DNA of 8,921 bases from JAWLCQ01 sp041687095 (lineage in GTDB: Bacteria; Planctomycetota; Phycisphaerae; SM23-33): contig JAWLCQ010000188.1 of NCBI GenBank assembly GCA_041687095.1, positions 1 through 8,921 of the forward strand, read 5' to 3'. The notes beneath the pieces are model-generated. The model made no database searches and was not told the origin of the DNA. It saw nothing but the letters and a program-made list of their open reading frames with translations. The position numbers and the translations under genes were made by a program. Position 1 is the stretch's first letter, and each line of letters begins with the position of its first letter. Of the stretch, positions 5,836 to 8,921 are shown piece after piece.

Positions 5836-5857
5836 CGCCGCGGTGAGCCCCGCGGCG
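5836..5857 (+). promoter_or_regulatory. Leader hairpin upstream of the PEP-CTERM gene
   Basis: CGCCGCGG (5836-5843) and CCGCGGCG (5850-5857) form a perfect 8-bp stem with a 6-nt loop, starting about 9 nt after the predicted transcription start and 20 nt before the ribosome site AAGGAGA (5878-5884). A 5' hairpin of this kind could stabilise the mRNA. No riboswitch fold is recognised. Confidence 0.5.
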
Positions 5858-5891
5858 TTGCGGTTCGGAGCCTGAACAAGGAGAGGGAGTC

Positions 5892-6527
5892 ATGAGCACC
5901 CGTACTTTCACGTACGCGTTGTGCGCGCTTTCGATTGGTGCCCTGTCGGCCGTGTCGGCCGAGGGTGCGCTGGTGGGCGTGCAGTTGGAGAACCCGCTGC
6001 TGGTCACCTACGACCTGCAGGTCGACTACGCCGCCAACGGGGCGGACCCCACCGGCACGTTGACGATCACCGGCGAGTACGACCTGTTCTCCTGGCGGTC
6101 CATCCAGCAGTACTCGCCCGACGGGGTCGTCGGCAACGAGCAGGACTACCTCGGGTCGTTCCTCCTGACCGCCCAGATCGACAAGGCCGCCAAGTCGGCC
6201 GTCAGCGGGTCGCTGGCGGTCTGGTCGGACACCGATCTGGACACGGTGCTGGACACGCTGCGGGCGTCGTCGAGCGACCTGGTGGGGTTCGGATACGCTT
6301 CCGAAGGCCTGTTCGATTTCTGGTTCACCAACGGGACGGGCGACCTGGCGACGGCGGTCGGCAAGGTTGGCGTGATCGTGGACGGGTACATCGCCGGATT
6401 GGGCGAGCCCGACTTCCTGAGCGATTTCAGCAACAACGGTAACGGCAAGGCGGACATCCCCGAGCCCGCCACGCTGGCCCTGCTGGGCCTGGGCGCCGTG
6501 GGCGTCGCCGTCCGTCGCCGCCGCTAG
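5892..6527 (+). CDS. PEP-CTERM sorting-domain secreted protein
   Basis: This 211-residue exported protein is a likely exosortase substrate. It has a Sec signal peptide (hydrophobic core 8-20, cleavage probably after VSA at 23 or EGA at 26). A beta-rich middle follows (about 27-180) without a recognised domain; it contains many Asp, Gly and Thr residues and no cysteine after the signal peptide. The C-terminal signal is IPEPATLALLGLGAVGVAVRRRR (189-211): the Pro-Glu-Pro motif at 190-192, one membrane helix and an Arg cluster. In PEP-CTERM systems an exosortase cleaves near this motif and the protein reaches the outer surface or exopolysaccharide matrix. No exosortase is encoded in this window. 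The start is supported by AAGGAGA 7 nt upstream and a strong promoter. The specific role is unknown. Confidence 0.9.
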   Translation: MSTRTFTYALCALSIGALSAVSAEGALVGVQLENPLLVTYDLQVDYAANGADPTGTLTITGEYDLFSWRSIQQYSPDGVVGNEQDYLGSFLLTAQIDKAAKSAVSGSLAVWSDTDLDTVLDTLRASSSDLVGFGYASEGLFDFWFTNGTGDLATAVGKVGVIVDGYIAGLGEPDFLSDFSNNGNGKADIPEPATLALLGLGAVGVAVRRRR

Positions 6528-6789
6528 GCGACTCCCGCCGCACCTGCCCGTTCCATGGGGCGGGCGGTGCATGCACCGCGCCATCCCCGCGACCCGCGGG
6601 GCGCGCGGCCCAAGGTGAGGTCTCGTGGGCCGTTCGTGCGGCCGGGCTTGCCCGGTGCGCGGGGACGGCCGATGACTGGCCCCGGACGGAGGTCCGGGGA
6701 CCTGTGGTTCCATGCAAGGATGCTCCGCGGACGGCCCCTGCGCGGGGCTCGCGTCCGCATCGCGGCCAGGCCGAGAGAAGGAGGGCTTC
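6528..6789 (+). other. Structured intergenic region rich in hairpins
   Basis: This 262-bp gap between the two secreted-protein genes has no supportable gene. It holds a run of GC-rich inverted repeats. They are the 16-bp perfect palindrome GCGGTGCATGCACCGC (6564-6579), CCCCGCG-ACC-CGCGGGG (6585-6601), CCGGGC-TT-GCCCGG (6642-6655) and CCCCGGAC-GGAG-GTCCGGGG (6680-6699). A large bulged hairpin follows at 6727-6758 (GCGGACGGCCCC pairing with GGGGC and CGTCCGC). None has a T-run. No clear sigma70 promoter is visible, so the downstream gene may be read from the PEP-CTERM promoter or from one I cannot recognise. Confidence 0.5.
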
Positions 6790-8532
6790 ATGACGTATCC
6801 GAACGGACAGTCGCGCACGTGGTGCGCATCGCATACCCCGTCGCTGGAGCGGTTGGAGGAGAGGCTGCTGCTGTCGCTGGTCGGCCTGCAGCCGGACTAC
6901 CCCATCATGCCCTACAACGCCACGGGCGTGCTGAACTACGACGCGGGGGCCCAGGAACTGGTCATCGACGCCAGCCCCCTGGCGATGCGGTTCTCGCCGA
7001 CCGCGGCCCGTCCCATCCAAACGCCGCGCGACTTCCGCATTGACGTGCTCGTGGACGGTGCGGGCGCGCTGATCGGCGGTTCGGCGGGCGATGATCTCGT
7101 CGTCGAGGGCGTTCTCGACGCCGACGGGGACGGGACGGCCGACTACAGCGGCGTGCTGCTGACGGGCGAGGTGCTGGAGTTCGGGTTCCTGGACTCGGGC
7201 ACGACCGACCAGTACGAGTTCCGCTTCCGTCCCACGGGCGGGGCGCTGGCGGACCTGTACGCCGGCCGCGACATCGCCGTGCAGGTCACGAGCGCCAACT
7301 CGACGTTCACCGGCTCCTTCGCCGTAGACTTCGCGGGCAAGGCGCAGGGCACGCTGGGCTCGACCGCCCCGCTCCCGGCGGCGTTGGGGGACCGGGTGTG
7401 GCAGGACCTGGACTACGACGGCGTGCAGGCGGCCTACGAGCCCGGGGTGGCGGGCGTGACGGTGCAACTGCTCGATGACGCGGGGGCGGTGCAGGCCTCT
7501 GCCCTCACCGACGCGGACGGGTTCTACCGCTTCGACGGGCTCGCCCCGGGCACATACAGCGTTCGGTTCGTGCTGCCCGACGGGTACGCATTCACCACGC
7601 CCGACCAGGGCGACGACGCCCTCGACTCCGACGCGTTCCCGCTCGACGGGCAAAGCGGGCCCGTCACGCTCGTCTCCGGGCAGGAGGACCTGACCGTCGA
7701 CGCCGGGGTGGTCGCGGTCATGCCCCTCGCCAACGCCGCCCTCGGGGACTCCGTGTGGTTGGACGTGGACGGCGATGGCGTGCAGGATGCGGGAGAACTG
7801 GGCGTGGCGGGCGTCACCGTCCGCCTGTACGACGAGGCGGGCGTCGAGATCGCATCGGCCGTCACCAATGCGGACGGCGGCTACCGCTTTGAGGAACTGC
7901 AGGCCGGGTCGTACTCGGTGGGGTTCGAGGCCCCGAGCGGGTACGCGCTGACGGGGGCGGATCGCGGCGGGGACGATGCGCTGGACTCCGACGCGAACCC
8001 CGCCACCGGCCGCACGGGCGCAGTCGCGCTCGAGCCCGGGGACGAGGACCTTACACTCGACGCCGGACTGGTGCTGAACGCGACGGGGGAGGGCTTCGGC
8101 TGCACGCCGGGCTTCTGGAAGCAGAAGCAGCACCTGGCGTACTGGACGGGGTTCGATCCGTCGATGAAGTTCGCGGACGTGTTCGGCGTGAGCCCGCGGA
8201 AGGACTGGACGCTGCTGGAGGCGCTGGGGGTCGGCGGTGGGGGGGAGAACGCCCTCGCCCGCCACGCCGTCGCCGCCCTCCTCAACGCCGCCAGCCCCCG
8301 CGTGGACTACCTCTACACGCAGGAGCAGATCATCCTCATGGTCCGCACCGCGTTCCTGACGGGCCACTTCGAGACCGTGAAGGATGGCCTGATGGTGCAG
8401 AACGAGACCGGCTGCGAGGACATCAAGGACGACAAGGCCTTCGCCACCGCCATCCCCGATGCCCAGGCCCCCGCGCCCGCCCCCGTCACCGGGAACGGAA
8501 ACGCGAAGGGAAAGAAGGACAAGAAGAAGTAG
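6790..8532 (+). CDS. LEPR-xLL surface protein with two SdrD_B domains and GCTPGFW C-terminus
   Basis: This 580-residue protein is predicted to be extracellular. There is no classical signal peptide. Instead the N-terminus carries LERLEERLLLSL (19-30), a variant of the LEPR-xLL motif that heads many large planctomycete surface proteins. A beta-rich domain follows (about 45-190) with a DADGDGTAD calcium-loop-like motif. Two SdrD_B/Cna-B-like domains come next (about 198-307 and 317-428). Each starts LGDxVWxDxDxDGVQ and contains GVAGVTVxL, a TxADGxYRF segment and a DDALDSDA segment. The C-terminal domain begins GCTPGFWKQKQHLAYW (437-452), includes ALARHAVAALLNAA (488-501) and ends near GCEDI (541-545). 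Cys438 and Cys542 could form a disulfide. A Pro/Ala linker and Lys-rich tail (559-580) close it. The ATG at 6790 follows AAGGAGGG. Likely a structural or adhesive envelope protein; ligands are unknown. Confidence 0.87.
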   Translation: MTYPNGQSRTWCASHTPSLERLEERLLLSLVGLQPDYPIMPYNATGVLNYDAGAQELVIDASPLAMRFSPTAARPIQTPRDFRIDVLVDGAGALIGGSAGDDLVVEGVLDADGDGTADYSGVLLTGEVLEFGFLDSGTTDQYEFRFRPTGGALADLYAGRDIAVQVTSANSTFTGSFAVDFAGKAQGTLGSTAPLPAALGDRVWQDLDYDGVQAAYEPGVAGVTVQLLDDAGAVQASALTDADGFYRFDGLAPGTYSVRFVLPDGYAFTTPDQGDDALDSDAFPLDGQSGPVTLVSGQEDLTVDAGVVAVMPLANAALGDSVWLDVDGDGVQDAGELGVAGVTVRLYDEAGVEIASAVTNADGGYRFEELQAGSYSVGFEAPSGYALTGADRGGDDALDSDANPATGRTGAVALEPGDEDLTLDAGLVLNATGEGFGCTPGFWKQKQHLAYWTGFDPSMKFADVFGVSPRKDWTLLEALGVGGGGENALARHAVAALLNAASPRVDYLYTQEQIILMVRTAFLTGHFETVKDGLMVQNETGCEDIKDDKAFATAIPDAQAPAPAPVTGNGNAKGKKDKKK

Positions 8533-8626
8533 CCTCCCGGGCACGGCGGGCGGTAGCGTATCGGGCAGTGCGGCGGGCGGGAGGCGCAGGAGCGGCCTCG
8601 GCCTCGCCGGTGAAAGGAGCCGGCCG
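8533..8626 (+). other. Intergenic inverted repeat
   Basis: GCCTCCCG (8532-8539, starting on the last stop-codon base) and CGGGAGGC (8578-8585) form an 8-bp inverted repeat with a 38-nt loop. It could be a weak termination structure, but there is no T-run. AAAGGAG (8613-8619) before 8627 is the ribosome site of the next gene. Confidence 0.35.
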
Positions 8627-8821
8627 ATGGAGTGCAAGAAGGAATCGAACGCGAAGGACTGCGGGTGCACGTACATGGCGTGCGGGAAGCGGGGGGTGTG
8701 CTGCGACTGCCTCCAGGCCCACCTGTCCCGCCAGGAACTGCCCGGGTGCTGCTTCCCGCCCGACGCGGAGAAGACCTACGACCGGAGCTTCCAGGCCTTC
8801 GCCAAGGCGTGGAAGCTGTAG
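8627..8821 (+). CDS. DUF6485 family small cysteine-rich protein
   Basis: This 64-residue protein matches the DUF6485 family from memory: an MECKK start, NAKDCGCTY, a Cys cluster CGKRGVCCDCLQAH, then ELPGCCFPPDAEKTYDRSFQAF. Nine cysteines (3, 12, 14, 19, 25, 26, 28, 41, 42) plus His32 suggest a metal-binding (zinc or iron) mini-domain, though the family's function is unknown. The length is normal for the family, so it is complete. No signal peptide is present. The ATG at 8627 is preceded by AAAGGAG 7 nt away; the longer frame upstream only reads through the end of the surface-protein gene. The stop TAG lies within a 25-bp-period tandem repeat. It is 94 bp after the surface-protein gene, and a functional link is not implied. 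Confidence 0.88.
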   Translation: MECKKESNAKDCGCTYMACGKRGVCCDCLQAHLSRQELPGCCFPPDAEKTYDRSFQAFAKAWKL

Positions 8822-8858
8822 ACCGCCGGACGCCAGGAAGCTGTAGACTGCCGGGCGC
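8811..8858. repeat. Two-copy tandem repeat (25-bp period) across a stop codon
   Basis: The 23 bases from 8811 to 8833 recur at 8836-8858 with two substitutions; both copies begin GGAAGCTGTAGAC or GGAAGCTGTAGAC followed by T/C variants. The first copy includes the last codons and stop of the DUF6485 gene (AAG CTG TAG), and the second repeats them in the 3' untranslated region. It looks like a recent local duplication. Confidence 0.75.
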
Positions 8859-8870
8859 TGCAGGGATTCT

Positions 8871-8886
8871 CCGGGTGCCACGGCTG
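8871..8886. repeat. Partial copy of the element A core repeat at window edge
   Basis: CGGGTGCCACGGCTG (8872-8886) is identical over 15 nt to the complement of 239-253 in element A, and 8871-8883 equals 171-183 over 13 nt. The pairing partner GCACCCG is not found before the window ends, so this may be a copy cut by the edge or a solitary half. The sequence after it (8887-8921) is G-rich with no recognised feature. Confidence 0.5.
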
Positions 8887-8921
8887 CGGGGTTTGGGGCC
8901 CGGGGGGCCGGGAGGGGCCGG

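Noticed and set aside
6427..8676. 749-codon minus-strand open frame, the longest in the window
   Set aside because: It runs antisense through the well-supported SdrD_B protein and the DUF6485 start; it has an Arg/Val/Gly/His-biased composition and no domain.
1..8921. CRISPR array, phage or transposase remnants
   Set aside because: No regularly spaced identical repeats and no integrase, transposase or phage structural motif was found on either strand.

Overview
The window is GC-rich DNA, most likely from a planctomycete of the Phycisphaerae type. This rests on three things: a PEP-CTERM sorting signal, an N-terminal LEPR-xLL-type motif (LEERLLLSL) on an SdrD-repeat surface protein, and dense GC-rich intergenic inverted repeats. 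The lineage is inferred from these family signatures; there is no rRNA or marker gene here to settle it. No tRNA, rRNA, CRISPR array, transposase or integrase is visible. Left part (about 1-5610): five genes, all on the minus strand. In order of transcription they are a six-helix membrane protein (5608-4997), a small HTH_34-type winged-helix regulator (4951-4616), a CreD-like inner-membrane protein (4378-3026), a B12-binding radical SAM enzyme (2951-1533) and an SGNH/GDSL-type esterase (1304-288). The first two are 45 bp apart and probably form one transcript. They are preceded by a perfect 14-bp palindrome with a third half-site, a convincing operator candidate for the regulator. creD follows after 237 bp and the radical SAM gene 74 bp later, across a strong hairpin. 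The esterase has its own sigma70-like promoter. Middle (5609-5891): a divergent intergenic region with the operator, a minus-strand rho-independent-type terminator and a good plus-strand promoter. Right part (5892-8821): three plus-strand genes. They are a PEP-CTERM exosortase substrate, a large extracellular protein with two SdrD_B/Cna-B-like domains and a GCTPGFW C-terminal domain, and a 64-residue cysteine-rich DUF6485 protein. The first two are likely cell-envelope or matrix components. The most unusual noncoding features are two elements, at 172-253 and 1398-1479. Each is exactly 82 nt, closed by a perfect 7-bp stem into which outer hairpins stack without unpaired bases, and each lies 35-54 nt past the stop codon of a minus-strand gene. 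The first is also enclosed in a 15-bp inverted repeat and a 10-bp direct repeat, like a MITE or a REP/BIME-type element. Its core sequence recurs at the right edge of the window.
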